DNA from: DASSFG01 sp035547915
GTDB lineage: Bacteria; Planctomycetota; Planctomycetia; Pirellulales; JAICIG01
Length of the DNA stretch: 64,000 nt
Direction: 5' to 3'
Assembly: GCA_035547915.1 (NCBI GenBank)
Contig: DASZTS010000094.1
Location: 91,587-155,586, forward strand
A program made the position numbers and the translations under genes. The notes beneath the pieces are model-generated. The model had not been told where the DNA came from. It saw only the letters and a list, made by a program, of their open reading frames with translations, and did not search any database. Positions 45,100 through 54,251 of the stretch are shown here, in pieces; positions within the stretch are counted from its first letter, which is position 1; every line of letters starts with the position of its first letter.

Positions 45100-47988
45100 C
45101 TAGCTGCCCGGGGCGTCCGGGGCCGGTTCCGATTCGGCCAGCGCCTGCACCAGATACCGTCCCGTGAGGGATTGGGCGCATTGGGCGACAACCTCGGGCG
45201 TGCCCTGTGCCACGACTTGGCCTCCCTCGTCGGCGGCACCGGGCCCGAGGTCGATCACGTAGTCAGCCGCCTTGATCAGGTGCAGGTTGTGCTCGACGAC
45301 GATCAGCGAGTGGCCGACGGCGAGTAGGGCCTCGAAACAATCGAGCAATTGCACGATGTCGGCAAAATGGAGTCCGGTCGACGGCTCGTCGAGCAGAAAG
45401 AGCGTGCGTCCGCGTCCGGCCGACGAAAGGTAGGCCGCCAGCTTCAGTCGTTGCGATTCGCCCCCGCTGAGCGTGTTGGCCGGCTGACCGAGCCGCACGT
45501 AGTCGAGCCCTACGTCGATCAGCCGTTTCAAGCGAGCCTGTACCTTGATCTGTCCGCGAAAGAAGGCAAACGCCTCGCGAACCGTCATGTCGAGTACCTC
45601 GGAGATGTTGAGGCCGCGGTAGGTCACACCCAGGATCTCCTTGCGGTAGCGGCGGCCCTGGCACTCGGAGCACCGCATATACACATCCGCCAAAAACTGC
45701 ATGTCGATTTCGAGATAGCCCTGACCCTCGCACGCCTGGCAACGACCGCCCGGCACATTGAAGCTGAAATGGCTGGCAGTATAGTTGTGCGTGCGGGCCT
45801 CGATCGTCTCGGTGAACACCTGTCGGATCTCATCGAAAGCCTTGATGTAGGTCACCGGATTCGAGCGCGCCGAGCGGCCGATCGGCGACTGGTCGACGAG
45901 GATCACATCAGCGATCTGTCCGTCGCCGAACACGTCGTCGTGGGCAAGCGGCGGTGATGCCTCTTTGCGCAATCGTTGGCAGAGTGCCGGATAGAGAGTC
46001 TCGCCGACGAGCGTACTCTTGCCCGACCCGCTCACGCCTGTGACGAGACAGAGGAGGCCGAGCGGAAAATCGACCGTCACATTCCGCAGGTTGTTGCCGC
46101 GCGCCCCCGTGAGCCGTATCGAGCCGTGATTGGGCTCGCGGCGCCGGCTTGGCGGGCGGATTGCGCGGCGGCCCGCCAGATAATCGCCGGTCAGGCTCTC
46201 GGTCGCGCCCTCCATCTGAGCGGGTGTTCCCAGGAAGACGACTTTCCCTCCACGTTCACCAGCCGCCGGTCCGATTTCGACCACGAGATCGGCGGCGCGG
46301 ATGAGCGCCTCTTCGTGCTCGACCACGACGACCGTGTTCCCCCGATCGCGCAATCCCTCGATCGAGCGCAGCAGCCGAGCCGTATCGTGGGGATGTAGTC
46401 CGATCGACGGTTCGTCGAGCACATAGAGCATGCTCACCAGGCTCGAGCCCAAGGCCGAGCTCAATGCCACGCGCTGCGACTCGCCGCCGCTGAGCGTACG
46501 CAACGTTCGATCGAGCGTCAGGTATCCCAGGCCGACCGACGCCAGAAAACCGAGCCGGGCTGCGACCTGGTCCAGCATCATGCGCCCGACGACCCGTTCC
46601 CATTCGTTTAGCTCGAGTTGGCCGAAAAAACTCAATGCATCCTGGATCTTCATCAGCCCCAGCTCGGCGATATTCTTGCCGCCGACCCGCGCGGCTAGCG
46701 CTTCGGGTCGCAGGCGGGCGCCGTGACAGACCGGGCACGGCCGATAGCTGCGCCAGCGACTGAGAAACACACGGATGTGCATCTTGTACTTGCGCCGTTC
46801 GAGCCAGGCGAAGAAACCTCGCAGCCCGCCGAATTTCCGCTCCGGCACGCCTTCTTGGATGAGCTGTCGCTGCCGGTCGTCGAGCTCCTGGTACGGCACA
46901 TCGGTGGGCAGTTTGTAGTCGGCGGCGAGCGCCAAGAGTTCGGCCAATTCGTGAGCGTAAGCTGGCGTGTTCCACGGCGCGATCGCTCCCTCTCGCAGAC
47001 TCTTTCGCTCGTCCGGCACGACCAATGCCATGTCGATGTCGACGATGTTGCCGAATCCTTCGCACTGCGGACAGGCGCCAAGCGGGCTGTTGAAGCTGTA
47101 GAGACGAGGCTCGGGCGCGGGGTACTCGCGGCCGCAATTCTCGCAGGCCAGCCGGCTGCTCCACACCAACCGCCGCCAAAGCCGACCATCAAGCGTTTCC
47201 TCGCGGCCTTGCCCGAGCAGCTTGCCGGCCGGTGGCGATCCGTCGGCCGATTCGACGAGCACGTGGCACGTTCCGTTCCCCTTCTGAAAGGCGGTTTCGA
47301 GCGAGCCGCGCACTCGTTCATCGCTTGCGCCACCCGATGACAGCCGGTCGACCACCACGTCGATCTGCTCGAGATCGGCCCCGTCCGTGCGAAGCCGCCA
47401 CGGCTCGGGCCGCAAATGATCGAGATCCAACATGCGTCCGCCGACGATCGCTCGGACGAACCCTTCTTCGCGCAGCGTTGCGGCAAGCTGTTCGGGATCG
47501 CGAGCGGCGAGCGTTTCGTAGGGAAACGTTATGAGGTAGCGCAGGCCGTCCGGCAACTCGCGCAGCGCTGCTGCGACGCTTTGCGGCGTGTCGCGGCGCA
47601 CTTCCCGGCCGCAGTCGACACAGCAGATATGGCCGACCTTGGCAAACAGCAACCGCAAGTAGTCGTCGATCTCGGTCGCCGTGCCGATGGTCGAGCGACT
47701 CGATCGGCTCGGTCCCTGCCTGGCCACGGCGATAGCGGGCGGGATGCCGTCGATGCGATCGGCCGCGGGCTTTTCGAGCCGTTCGAGAAACTGCCGCGTG
47801 TAGGCCGAGAAGGTTTCGATGTACCGCCGTTGTCCCTCGGCGTATAGCGTGTCGAATGCGAGGCTGCTCTTGCCGCTGCCGCTCACTCCGCAGAAGACGA
47901 TCAGCCGCCGTTGCGGCAGATCGAGGTCGACGTGCTTGAGGTTATGAACGTCGACGCCGCGTAATTGGATCGTCCGAGACAGGGCCAC
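45100..47988 (-). CDS. uvrA: UvrA-family excinuclease ATPase
   Basis: A 962-residue protein with two ABC ATPase modules: Walker A GVSGSGKSSLAFD near residue 35 and GVSGSGKSTLVGE near 660, with signature LSGGESQR in both halves and Walker B LDEPSIGLHP and LDEPSTGLHF. Zinc-binding pairs are CVDCG, CENCG with CPQCEG, CPVCHG, and CQACEG with CSECQG. UvrA binds damaged DNA and recruits UvrB in nucleotide excision repair. Translation begins at a GTG (47988). The segment AVARQGPSRSSRSTIGTATEI differs from the EQK-type sequence of classical UvrA, so this may be a second, paralogous UvrA. It is slightly longer than E. coli UvrA (940 aa). No uvrB or uvrC is nearby. Confidence 0.93.
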   Translation of the reverse strand: MALSRTIQLRGVDVHNLKHVDLDLPQRRLIVFCGVSGSGKSSLAFDTLYAEGQRRYIETFSAYTRQFLERLEKPAADRIDGIPPAIAVARQGPSRSSRSTIGTATEIDDYLRLLFAKVGHICCVDCGREVRRDTPQSVAAALRELPDGLRYLITFPYETLAARDPEQLAATLREEGFVRAIVGGRMLDLDHLRPEPWRLRTDGADLEQIDVVVDRLSSGGASDERVRGSLETAFQKGNGTCHVLVESADGSPPAGKLLGQGREETLDGRLWRRLVWSSRLACENCGREYPAPEPRLYSFNSPLGACPQCEGFGNIVDIDMALVVPDERKSLREGAIAPWNTPAYAHELAELLALAADYKLPTDVPYQELDDRQRQLIQEGVPERKFGGLRGFFAWLERRKYKMHIRVFLSRWRSYRPCPVCHGARLRPEALAARVGGKNIAELGLMKIQDALSFFGQLELNEWERVVGRMMLDQVAARLGFLASVGLGYLTLDRTLRTLSGGESQRVALSSALGSSLVSMLYVLDEPSIGLHPHDTARLLRSIEGLRDRGNTVVVVEHEEALIRAADLVVEIGPAAGERGGKVVFLGTPAQMEGATESLTGDYLAGRRAIRPPSRRREPNHGSIRLTGARGNNLRNVTVDFPLGLLCLVTGVSGSGKSTLVGETLYPALCQRLRKEASPPLAHDDVFGDGQIADVILVDQSPIGRSARSNPVTYIKAFDEIRQVFTETIEARTHNYTASHFSFNVPGGRCQACEGQGYLEIDMQFLADVYMRCSECQGRRYRKEILGVTYRGLNISEVLDMTVREAFAFFRGQIKVQARLKRLIDVGLDYVRLGQPANTLSGGESQRLKLAAYLSSAGRGRTLFLLDEPSTGLHFADIVQLLDCFEALLAVGHSLIVVEHNLHLIKAADYVIDLGPGAADEGGQVVAQGTPEVVAQCAQSLTGRYLVQALAESEPAPDAPGS

Positions 47989-48025
47989 GCACGCCGCCTG
48001 GGTGAAGAAGATACGTCCGGCTCGC

Positions 48026-49078
48026 TCAGGCGACCGTGACTTCCTTGTCCAGGTAGACGTCCTGAATCTTGTGCAGCAGGTCGACGCCTTCCTTGACCGG
48101 CCGCTGAAATGCCTTGCGGCCGCTGATCAGCCCCATACCGCCGGCCCGCTTGTTGATCACGGCCGTCCGCACCGCTTCGGCCAGGTCCGAGTCGCCCTTC
48201 GATTCGCCACCCGAATTGATCAACCCCATGCGGCCCATATAGCCGTTGGCGACCTGGTATCGGCAGAGGTCGATCGGATGCGGCGAGGTCAATTTCTCGT
48301 AGACGAGTGGCGAGGTCTTACCGAATTTGAGGGCGTTGTAGCCGCCGTTGTTGACGGGCAGCTTCTGCTTGAGGATATCGGCCTGGATCGTCGCGCCGAG
48401 GTGGTTGGCCTGACCCGTCAGGTCGGCCGACAGGTGGTAATCCTTGTCGGCCTTGAAGGCGTCGTTGCGCAGGTAGCACCACAGGATCGTGGCCAAGCCC
48501 GCATCGTGCGCCCGCGAAAACGCCTCGCTGATCTCGACGATCTGTCGGCCAGATTCCTCGGAGCCGAAGTAGATCGTGGCACCCACGGCCGCGGCCCCCA
48601 TTTCGACAGCCCGATCGACCGTACCGAAAAGGATCTGGTCGTGCTTGTTGGGGTAGGTGAGCAACTCGTTGTGGTTGATCTTCACGATGAACGGGATCTT
48701 GTGCGCGTACTTGCGGGCCACCGCGCCGAGCACGCCGAACGTCGAAGCAACCGCGTTGCAGCCACCCTCGATGGCCAGCCGAACGATGCTCTCGGCGTCG
48801 AAATAGATCGGGTTCACGGCGAAGGATGCGCCAGCCGAATGTTCGATTCCCTGATCGACCGGCAGGATGGAGACATAGCCCGTGCCGGCGAGACGGCCCG
48901 TGTCGAACAACCAGGCGAGATTGTTCAAGACCCGCAGATTGCGATCGCTGGGAACGAAGATGCGATCGACGAAATCGGGACCGGGCAAATGCAACTGCTC
49001 TTTGGCGATGGTCTGGCAACGATGGCCGAGCAGGCTGTCCGCGTCTTTACCGAGCAGTTCCTGAATCCAATTTGCCAT
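48026..49078 (-). CDS. fbaB: Fructose-bisphosphate aldolase, class I (DhnA type)
   Basis: A 350-residue glycolytic aldolase that splits fructose-1,6-bisphosphate by a Schiff-base mechanism, as in archaea and E. coli FbaB. A perfect AAGGAGG lies 8 bp before the ATG at 49078, one of the strongest ribosome sites in the window, which fits high expression. Motifs: SILPVDQGIEHSAGASF, STFGVLGAVARKY, PFIVKINHNELLTYPN, and the phosphate-binding LINSGGESKGDSD and INKRAGGMGLISGRKAF. Catalytic lysine is in one of the conserved strand ends, but I cannot number it with confidence. It is separated from the uvrA start by 38 bp and transcribed toward it. Confidence 0.94.
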   Translation of the reverse strand: MANWIQELLGKDADSLLGHRCQTIAKEQLHLPGPDFVDRIFVPSDRNLRVLNNLAWLFDTGRLAGTGYVSILPVDQGIEHSAGASFAVNPIYFDAESIVRLAIEGGCNAVASTFGVLGAVARKYAHKIPFIVKINHNELLTYPNKHDQILFGTVDRAVEMGAAAVGATIYFGSEESGRQIVEISEAFSRAHDAGLATILWCYLRNDAFKADKDYHLSADLTGQANHLGATIQADILKQKLPVNNGGYNALKFGKTSPLVYEKLTSPHPIDLCRYQVANGYMGRMGLINSGGESKGDSDLAEAVRTAVINKRAGGMGLISGRKAFQRPVKEGVDLLHKIQDVYLDKEVTVA

Positions 49079-49189
49079 GGCAAAATCCTCCTTTGGCACA
49101 ATGACTGCCGCGCTTCGAATCGACGCGACCAACCGCCGTGTAGCATATCACGATGCCGATGGCGGGGAACAGGTCCTCGCGGTCGTGGG

Positions 49190-50620
49190 CTAGCGCGAAG
49201 CACCGACGAGCAGCTTTGCCCAGAACGCCGGCTTCAGATCGGGCACCAACAGCCGCTCTTCGCGTCCCAGCGAACGGAGGATGACCTCGGCCGCCAGGTA
49301 GCCACTGCGCACGGCCCCCTCCATCGTCGATGGCCAGCCGGTGCGTGTCCAATCGCCGGCCAGCGCCAGGTTGGGAATCGACGTTCGTTGCGGTGGGCGG
49401 ATTCGCTCGATGCCCGGCCGCACCGAGAAGACGGCCGACGGCTCGGTAACCATGCGCCAGCGGATCAGCTTCGCGTCGCGCGCCGCGGGCCAAATACCGG
49501 CTAGGTCGTCGACAATCTCCGCCACGACGGACTCCCGGTCACGGCCCGCCAACGAGCGCGAGGCGCTGATCACGACCTGGTAATAAAAGGGGCCGGCCTC
49601 GGACGACCTTTCGCTCGCCTGCGTGCCGCGATTGAACATCCATTGGCTGAGCCGGCCCACCAGCACGGCGTGCGGCAGCGACGTGATCGGGCGATCGAAC
49701 CAGAGATGCACCCCCGTGATCGGTGCGCCGTCGATCTGGTCAACCTGCGATAGTTCGGGCAGACGTTCGAGTACGTCTTTCTCGAACAAGCCACGTACCC
49801 GTCGCCAGGTCACGGCCACGATCGCGCCCGCCACGGGTCGTTGCGAGCCGTCTGCTAATTCCACGTGAGTCACGCCGCCCGGGTTTCCGCCGATGCGCCG
49901 CACCTCGCATCCCAGGCGCAGTCGAATACCGCGATCCTCGAGCCAGGCTTGCAATCGTTTGCCGTAGAGTTCGTTAAGCGGCGCGCACGGCACGTCGATC
50001 TCGTATGCCTCGCGCGCCGCCAAGAATCCGTCGACGAACACCTTGCGGGCATGCACCAGCGACGCCCGATCAAGCTCTTCGCCCAGGGCACTCACGAGCA
50101 CGACCGACCAGAACAGGTCGATCGCGCGGGGGCTCTGTCGCTCGCGGTGCAGCCATGCGCCGACGGTCAGCGAATCGTCGTCGTTCGGCCGGCTGCGTGC
50201 CAGATGGAGCATCGCACGGCCGATGCCGATTCGTTCCGCCACGGAAAGATACTTGAGCTGCCACAATGACGGCGCCAGGTGCGCCGGTGCCGGCCAGCCG
50301 CGGCTGGCCGTCAACCGATGGCAGCGGCCATCGGGTCCGAAGAAGCGCAGCACCCTGTCGCGGCGGAAGTGTTCGGCCAGCCCGGTGCGGCGGCAGAAGT
50401 CGGACAGGTTGGTACAGCAGCCCATCCCGACGTGTTGGCAATGGTCGATCCATTCGCCGCTGGCCGAATCGAAGAAGCTCGTGGCACGCCCACCCAGCCG
50501 GCGATGCGCCTCGTAGAGTTCGATCTTCAAGCCACGCTCCGCGAGCCCGACGGTGGCCGCCAGTCCGGCCAGCCCGCCGCCGACGATCACCAGCGGGGGC
50601 GAATCGCCCTCCTCGCTCAT
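49190..50620 (-). CDS. hpnE: Hydroxysqualene dehydroxylase
   Basis: A 476-residue FAD-dependent enzyme of the amine-oxidase fold. The dinucleotide site IVGGGLAGLAATVGL lies at 12-26, followed by RRLGGRATSF. IDHCQHVGMGCCTNL is specific to the squalene-associated desaturase group, and a C-terminal LALAGDWTRTGWPSTMEGAV segment completes the FAD site. HpnE reduces hydroxysqualene to squalene, the last step of the HpnCDE route. Its ATG overlaps the hpnD stop by 4 bp (ATGA at 50617-50620), so translation is coupled. Last gene of the hpnCDE operon. Confidence 0.94.
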   Translation of the reverse strand: MSEEGDSPPLVIVGGGLAGLAATVGLAERGLKIELYEAHRRLGGRATSFFDSASGEWIDHCQHVGMGCCTNLSDFCRRTGLAEHFRRDRVLRFFGPDGRCHRLTASRGWPAPAHLAPSLWQLKYLSVAERIGIGRAMLHLARSRPNDDDSLTVGAWLHRERQSPRAIDLFWSVVLVSALGEELDRASLVHARKVFVDGFLAAREAYEIDVPCAPLNELYGKRLQAWLEDRGIRLRLGCEVRRIGGNPGGVTHVELADGSQRPVAGAIVAVTWRRVRGLFEKDVLERLPELSQVDQIDGAPITGVHLWFDRPITSLPHAVLVGRLSQWMFNRGTQASERSSEAGPFYYQVVISASRSLAGRDRESVVAEIVDDLAGIWPAARDAKLIRWRMVTEPSAVFSVRPGIERIRPPQRTSIPNLALAGDWTRTGWPSTMEGAVRSGYLAAEVILRSLGREERLLVPDLKPAFWAKLLVGASR

Positions 50621-51507
50621 TGCCGGGCTGCCCCGAGCGGCCGCCGTATCGCATGCGGCGGACCGGCGAGGAGCCAGCGGCCGGCGATCCGCAGCTTGCG
50701 CCAGGTCGTGAGGCGGATCCGGCGCTGAAAAACATCGCCGTCGGCCCGTTTGATGGCGTCGAGCAGGCCACGATAGATACCCGTCATCGCGCCGAACACC
50801 ACGTGACCGTCAGACGATAGCCAACGATCGAGCTCGGCCGCCTCGGCATAGAAACGCTCGGCGCGCTCGACCTCGAATCGCATCAACTCGCGAAACCGGC
50901 GATCGATCAGGCCGCAGCGCAGATCTTCGGCCGAATAATCGAACCGGCGCAGATCTTCTTGCGGCAGATAGATTCGCCCCGCGGCGGCGTCTTCCTTCAA
51001 GTCGCGAAGGATATTCGTGAGCTGGAGCGCGATCCCGCACTTGATCGCCGGCTCGAAGGCGCGCTCATCGGTAAAGCCCCAGATATGGATGCAGCACAGG
51101 CCGACGACGGAGGCCACCTTGTAACAATAGTCGCTCAACTCGGCGAACGTTTCATATTCGTTCCGCTCCAAGTCCATCTCGACGCCATCGATCAATTCGT
51201 GCAGATAGCGGGGCGGCAAGCCATAACGCTCGACGGTATCGACCAGCGCCGGCAGGACGGGCGAGTCGAATGTCCCCTCCAATCCGCGGTCGAGCGAGCG
51301 CCGCCAGTCCGCCAGGGCCGCTCGGCGCTGCGCCACCGGCTGCCGGCTGTCGACCAAGTCGTCGGTGTGACGCGAGAAGGCATAGAGGGCGCACATGGCG
51401 CGGCGCTTCTCGGGCGGCAACACCAGAAACGAATAGTAAAAATTCTTGGCCGACCGGCGCGCCAGGCGGCGGCATGTTTCGTAACTCGAGGCGAGTGAAC
51501 CGCTCAT
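50617..51507 (-). CDS. hpnD: Presqualene diphosphate synthase
   Basis: A 296-residue trans-isoprenyl diphosphate synthase. The ATG at 51507 overlaps the hpnC stop by 4 bp. A much longer open frame upstream is antisense noise over hpnC. The two Asp-rich motifs that bind Mg-diphosphate are HTDDLVD (48-53) and NILRDLKED, the usual pair for squalene/phytoene synthases. YETFAELSDYCYKVASVVG is a family block. HpnD joins two farnesyl diphosphates into presqualene diphosphate. Order hpnC-hpnD-hpnE with overlapping ends is standard for bacteria that use this pathway to make squalene for hopanoids or other triterpenes. Confidence 0.95.
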   Translation of the reverse strand: MSGSLASSYETCRRLARRSAKNFYYSFLVLPPEKRRAMCALYAFSRHTDDLVDSRQPVAQRRAALADWRRSLDRGLEGTFDSPVLPALVDTVERYGLPPRYLHELIDGVEMDLERNEYETFAELSDYCYKVASVVGLCCIHIWGFTDERAFEPAIKCGIALQLTNILRDLKEDAAAGRIYLPQEDLRRFDYSAEDLRCGLIDRRFRELMRFEVERAERFYAEAAELDRWLSSDGHVVFGAMTGIYRGLLDAIKRADGDVFQRRIRLTTWRKLRIAGRWLLAGPPHAIRRPLGAARQ

Positions 51508-52433
51508 CGTCGTCCTGTCGATAGGCGCCGCACCAAGAGGCCGGCCAGCAATTTCATTTGATCCCACCGCGAAACAACGGGCCGCTGCGACCAGACATCG
51601 AATTCGACCGCCCGAATCTTCTGTAAGATTTTCAGTCCGCCATGGGCCATGAGCCAGACATCGCCAGACAGCCAACCCGGCAGGCGCTCGACCAGCGGCA
51701 AACCGGCCCGCAGCCACTCTTCGGCCCGCGCGACCTGCCCTTCCATCAGCCCCCGAAAAGCCACATTCGACCGGCCGGCCGCGAAGTCGGCTTCGTCGTA
51801 GCCATGCCGACGGCAATCCTCCTGTGGCACATAGATCCGGCCGCGCCGCCAATCGTGGGCCACGTCTTGCCAGAAGTTGGCAAGCTGCAAACCGGTGCAG
51901 ATCGAATCGGACAGCCGGCCCCGCTCGTCGTCGTGCGAGCGGCCCAGATAGAGAACGAGCCGGCCCACAGGGTTGGCCGAGCGGCGGCAGTAATCGAGAA
52001 GCTCGTCGAACGTTTCGTAGCGCACCACATGCTGATCCTGCCGAAAGGCGTCCAACAGGTCGCGCAGCGGATCGGCCGGTATGTCGAAGGTGCGCACGGT
52101 ATGCGCCAGTGCCACGAACACCGGGTGCCTGGGACGCCCGGCATAGCATTCGTCGAGTTGGCTTTCCCACCAATCGAGCAGCGTCAGGCTCTCGGTCGTA
52201 TCGGAGGTTTCGTCGGCCAGATCGTCGGCCCAGCGGCAGTAGGCATAGACGTTGGCGAAATGTTGCCGCAGGGGCCGCGGCAAGAGTCGGCTGGCGACGA
52301 CGAAGTTCTCGTAATGAGTCTCCGCCAGCGCGCGACAGTAGGCGAAGCTCTCATCGAGCGACACCACGACGGACCGAGGCGTGCTCGCCGGTCCATGCCG
52401 AGCCAATTCCGCGGTGAACGCGGCAGACGTCAT
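51504..52433 (-). CDS. hpnC: Hydroxysqualene synthase
   Basis: A 309-residue paralogue of HpnD. I use the ATG at 52433; a TTG five codons upstream is an alternative. Asp-rich motifs are YCRWADDLADE and LANFWQDVAHDW, and YETFDELLDYCRRSANPVGRLVLYL matches the squalene synthase helix pattern. In the HpnCDE pathway this enzyme turns presqualene diphosphate into hydroxysqualene. First gene of the operon; it diverges from ispH with 78 bp between start codons, so both are likely controlled from a shared region. Confidence 0.94.
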   Translation of the reverse strand: MTSAAFTAELARHGPASTPRSVVVSLDESFAYCRALAETHYENFVVASRLLPRPLRQHFANVYAYCRWADDLADETSDTTESLTLLDWWESQLDECYAGRPRHPVFVALAHTVRTFDIPADPLRDLLDAFRQDQHVVRYETFDELLDYCRRSANPVGRLVLYLGRSHDDERGRLSDSICTGLQLANFWQDVAHDWRRGRIYVPQEDCRRHGYDEADFAAGRSNVAFRGLMEGQVARAEEWLRAGLPLVERLPGWLSGDVWLMAHGGLKILQKIRAVEFDVWSQRPVVSRWDQMKLLAGLLVRRLSTGRR

Positions 52434-52511
52434 CGCTTGTCCGATCAAGTCGTGCTATCCGATTCCTGAGGCTTGTATTATGATGAATTCTCTTACGCGA
52501 GACAAACCATC
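52434..52511 (+). promoter_or_regulatory. Shared hpnC/ispH control region
   Basis: The 78-bp gap between divergent hpnC and ispH holds TATTAT at 52476-52481, a fair -10 box for ispH, about 30 bp before the ATG at 52512. No matching -35 is clear and no Shine-Dalgarno is seen before ispH. Coupled control of isoprenoid supply and squalene synthesis would make sense but is inference. Confidence 0.3.
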
Positions 52512-53450
52512 ATGAAGATCATTCTGGCCGGCCCGCGCGGCTTCTGTGCGGGCGTGAACATGGCGATCGAGAGCCTCGATCTGGCCATCCAGATTTACGG
52601 CACCCCCATCTACGTCTACCACGAGATCGTCCATAACCGGTACGTGGTCGACACGTTTCGCTCGAAGGGCGTCGTCTTCGTCGACGAGTTGGACGAAGTC
52701 CCCGAACAAGCCGTGCTGCTCTATTCGGCACACGGCGTTTCGCCCGAAATTCGTCGACTGGCCGAGGAACGGCACCTACAGACGATCGATGCCACGTGCC
52801 CGCTCGTCACGAAGGTGCATCTCGAGGCGATTCGCTATGCGAAGGAAGGCTATACGATCATCCTGATCGGTCACGAAGGGCACGACGAGGTGATCGGCAC
52901 GATGGGAGAAGCCCCAAACGCGATGCTGCTGGTCGAAACGCCCGATGATGTCGATCGGCTCGACTTACCCGAGGGCACAAAGCTCGCGTATCTTACGCAA
53001 ACCACCTTGTCGGTAGACGACGCGAACCGCATCATCCAGCGATTGCGGGAGCGGTTTCCGCAGATCGCCAATCCGCCGAAGGAAGACATCTGTTACGCCA
53101 CGCAGAATCGGCAAGAAGCGGTGAAGATCCTCTCGCGCGAGGCCGACGTGGTGCTGGTGCTGGGGAGCCAGAACAGCTCGAACAGTCAGCGACTGGCCGA
53201 GCTTTCGATCGAGAACAGCGTGCCCGCCTACTTGATCGACGGTGCGGCCGATATCGACGCGAGTTGGTTCCGGGGTGACGAGACCGTGCTGGTGACGGCC
53301 GGCGCGAGCGCCCCAGAGTTGGTCGTGGAAGATTGCGTCGAGTTCCTGCGCAAGCGCTTCAACGCCAGTGTCGAAACGCGCAACGTGCGGCCCGAAGAGG
53401 TCTACTTCCCCCTGCCGCGCGAGCTACGGCAGGTGGCCGCTCGGCGATAA
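52512..53450 (+). CDS. ispH: 4-hydroxy-3-methylbut-2-enyl diphosphate reductase
   Basis: A 312-residue iron-sulfur enzyme that makes IPP and DMAPP in the last step of the MEP pathway. The three cluster cysteines are Cys12 (GFCAGV), Cys96 (DATCPLV) and Cys194 (DICYATQNRQ). YSAHGVSPE, GHEGHDEVIGTMGE, QTTLSVDD and GSQNSSNSQRL are the expected active-site blocks. I start at the ATG at 52512, as in other IspH proteins, rather than 13 codons upstream. The stop is followed at once by the left arm of a large inverted repeat (53450). It diverges from the hpnCDE operon, which uses its product. Confidence 0.97.
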   Translation: MKIILAGPRGFCAGVNMAIESLDLAIQIYGTPIYVYHEIVHNRYVVDTFRSKGVVFVDELDEVPEQAVLLYSAHGVSPEIRRLAEERHLQTIDATCPLVTKVHLEAIRYAKEGYTIILIGHEGHDEVIGTMGEAPNAMLLVETPDDVDRLDLPEGTKLAYLTQTTLSVDDANRIIQRLRERFPQIANPPKEDICYATQNRQEAVKILSREADVVLVLGSQNSSNSQRLAELSIENSVPAYLIDGAADIDASWFRGDETVLVTAGASAPELVVEDCVEFLRKRFNASVETRNVRPEEVYFPLPRELRQVAARR

Positions 53451-53619
53451 AAGTAGCCCCGGCGTCCCGCCGCGTTTGTGCACCGACGGACGGTAGCGAC
53501 ACGTTGAAGGTGCGATCTGTTCTGGCGGTGGGGAACTTGTACACCGCTACGTGGCCGCGGGTCGTTTTAGATTGAGCGCTCGTCGGTGCGCAAACGCGGT
53601 GGGACGCCGCGTCTACTTT
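53450..53619. repeat. Large inverted repeat with 90-bp centre
   Basis: The left arm at 53450-53489 begins AAAGTAGCCCCGGCGTCCC. The right arm at 53581-53619 is its near-perfect reverse complement and ends GACGCCGCGTCTACTTT; about 36 of 40 positions pair. The centre is about 90 bp with no gene. The left arm starts at the last base of the ispH stop. The right arm contains the TAG stop of the leftward gene at 53613. It could be a MITE-like insertion that also works as a two-way terminator. Confidence 0.75.
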
Positions 53620-54005
53620 GGTTGCTTCTTGCCGGCGGTGGGTCGGCGCGACCAGATGCAGCCGACGACGTGTGAATCGACGGCGGAGAGAAAGAGCGTG
53701 ATAAAATAGGTCGGCGAATCGGCCCCGACGAAGTTGATGGCATCGCCGGTCGCGGCAAACGTGTTGACGGTCTCCGCCAGCCCGTGATAGTCGCGTAGCC
53801 GGCCGCGTTGCTTCAAGATACTGCTCCGCCGGGCATAGACCTCGAAGAAATGGATCGCCGGCAGGCTGGCCTGCCGGTCGACATGGAACGACCACTCGTT
53901 GCCCGCCGCGAGCAACTTCTGAGCTTCGCTGGCTACCGGTCGCAGGGCGTGTTCCCGCGGAACCTGGGCCAGGAGCGAAAGTAACTCATCTTTGTTCGTG
54001 GTCAT
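53613..54005 (-). CDS. Hypothetical protein
   Basis: A 130-residue protein from the ATG at 54005; the frame runs on to 54062 without support. The sequence is globular and mixed alpha/beta, with SFHVDRQASLPAIHFFEV and FVGADSPTYFITLFLSAVDSHVVGCIW blocks and no signal peptide or known motif. A basic tail (RRPTAGKKQPK) ends at a TAG that belongs to the inverted-repeat arm, so the last residues may differ from the ancestral protein. I do not recognise a family. Isolated leftward gene between ispH and the esterase fusion. Confidence 0.6.
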   Translation of the reverse strand: MTTNKDELLSLLAQVPREHALRPVASEAQKLLAAGNEWSFHVDRQASLPAIHFFEVYARRSSILKQRGRLRDYHGLAETVNTFAATGDAINFVGADSPTYFITLFLSAVDSHVVGCIWSRRPTAGKKQPK

Positions 54006-54251
54006 CGGCTTTCGATTTCTCCCGCACGGGCTGCCCGGAGCAGCCTGTTTCATTATCGCCACCGGACGCTAGCGAGGCAATTTCAGTCTTTTATCGGCCG
54101 TCCGTGCCGCCTAGGCATTTCTGGCCGATTGCGTAAGCTGCCACCGCGATCCGCCGCCGGGCAATGAGTTGCTTGCCAGCGACCGGCCGGCGATCATAAT
54201 CGACCGATCGAGACGACCGAAAAACCCGCACACCCGACCAGGAACGATCCC

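Noticed and set aside
51508..52173. Upstream extension of hpnD by 222 codons
   Set aside because: It overlaps hpnC in another frame and is Arg-rich. The ATG at 51507 gives the normal family N-terminus.
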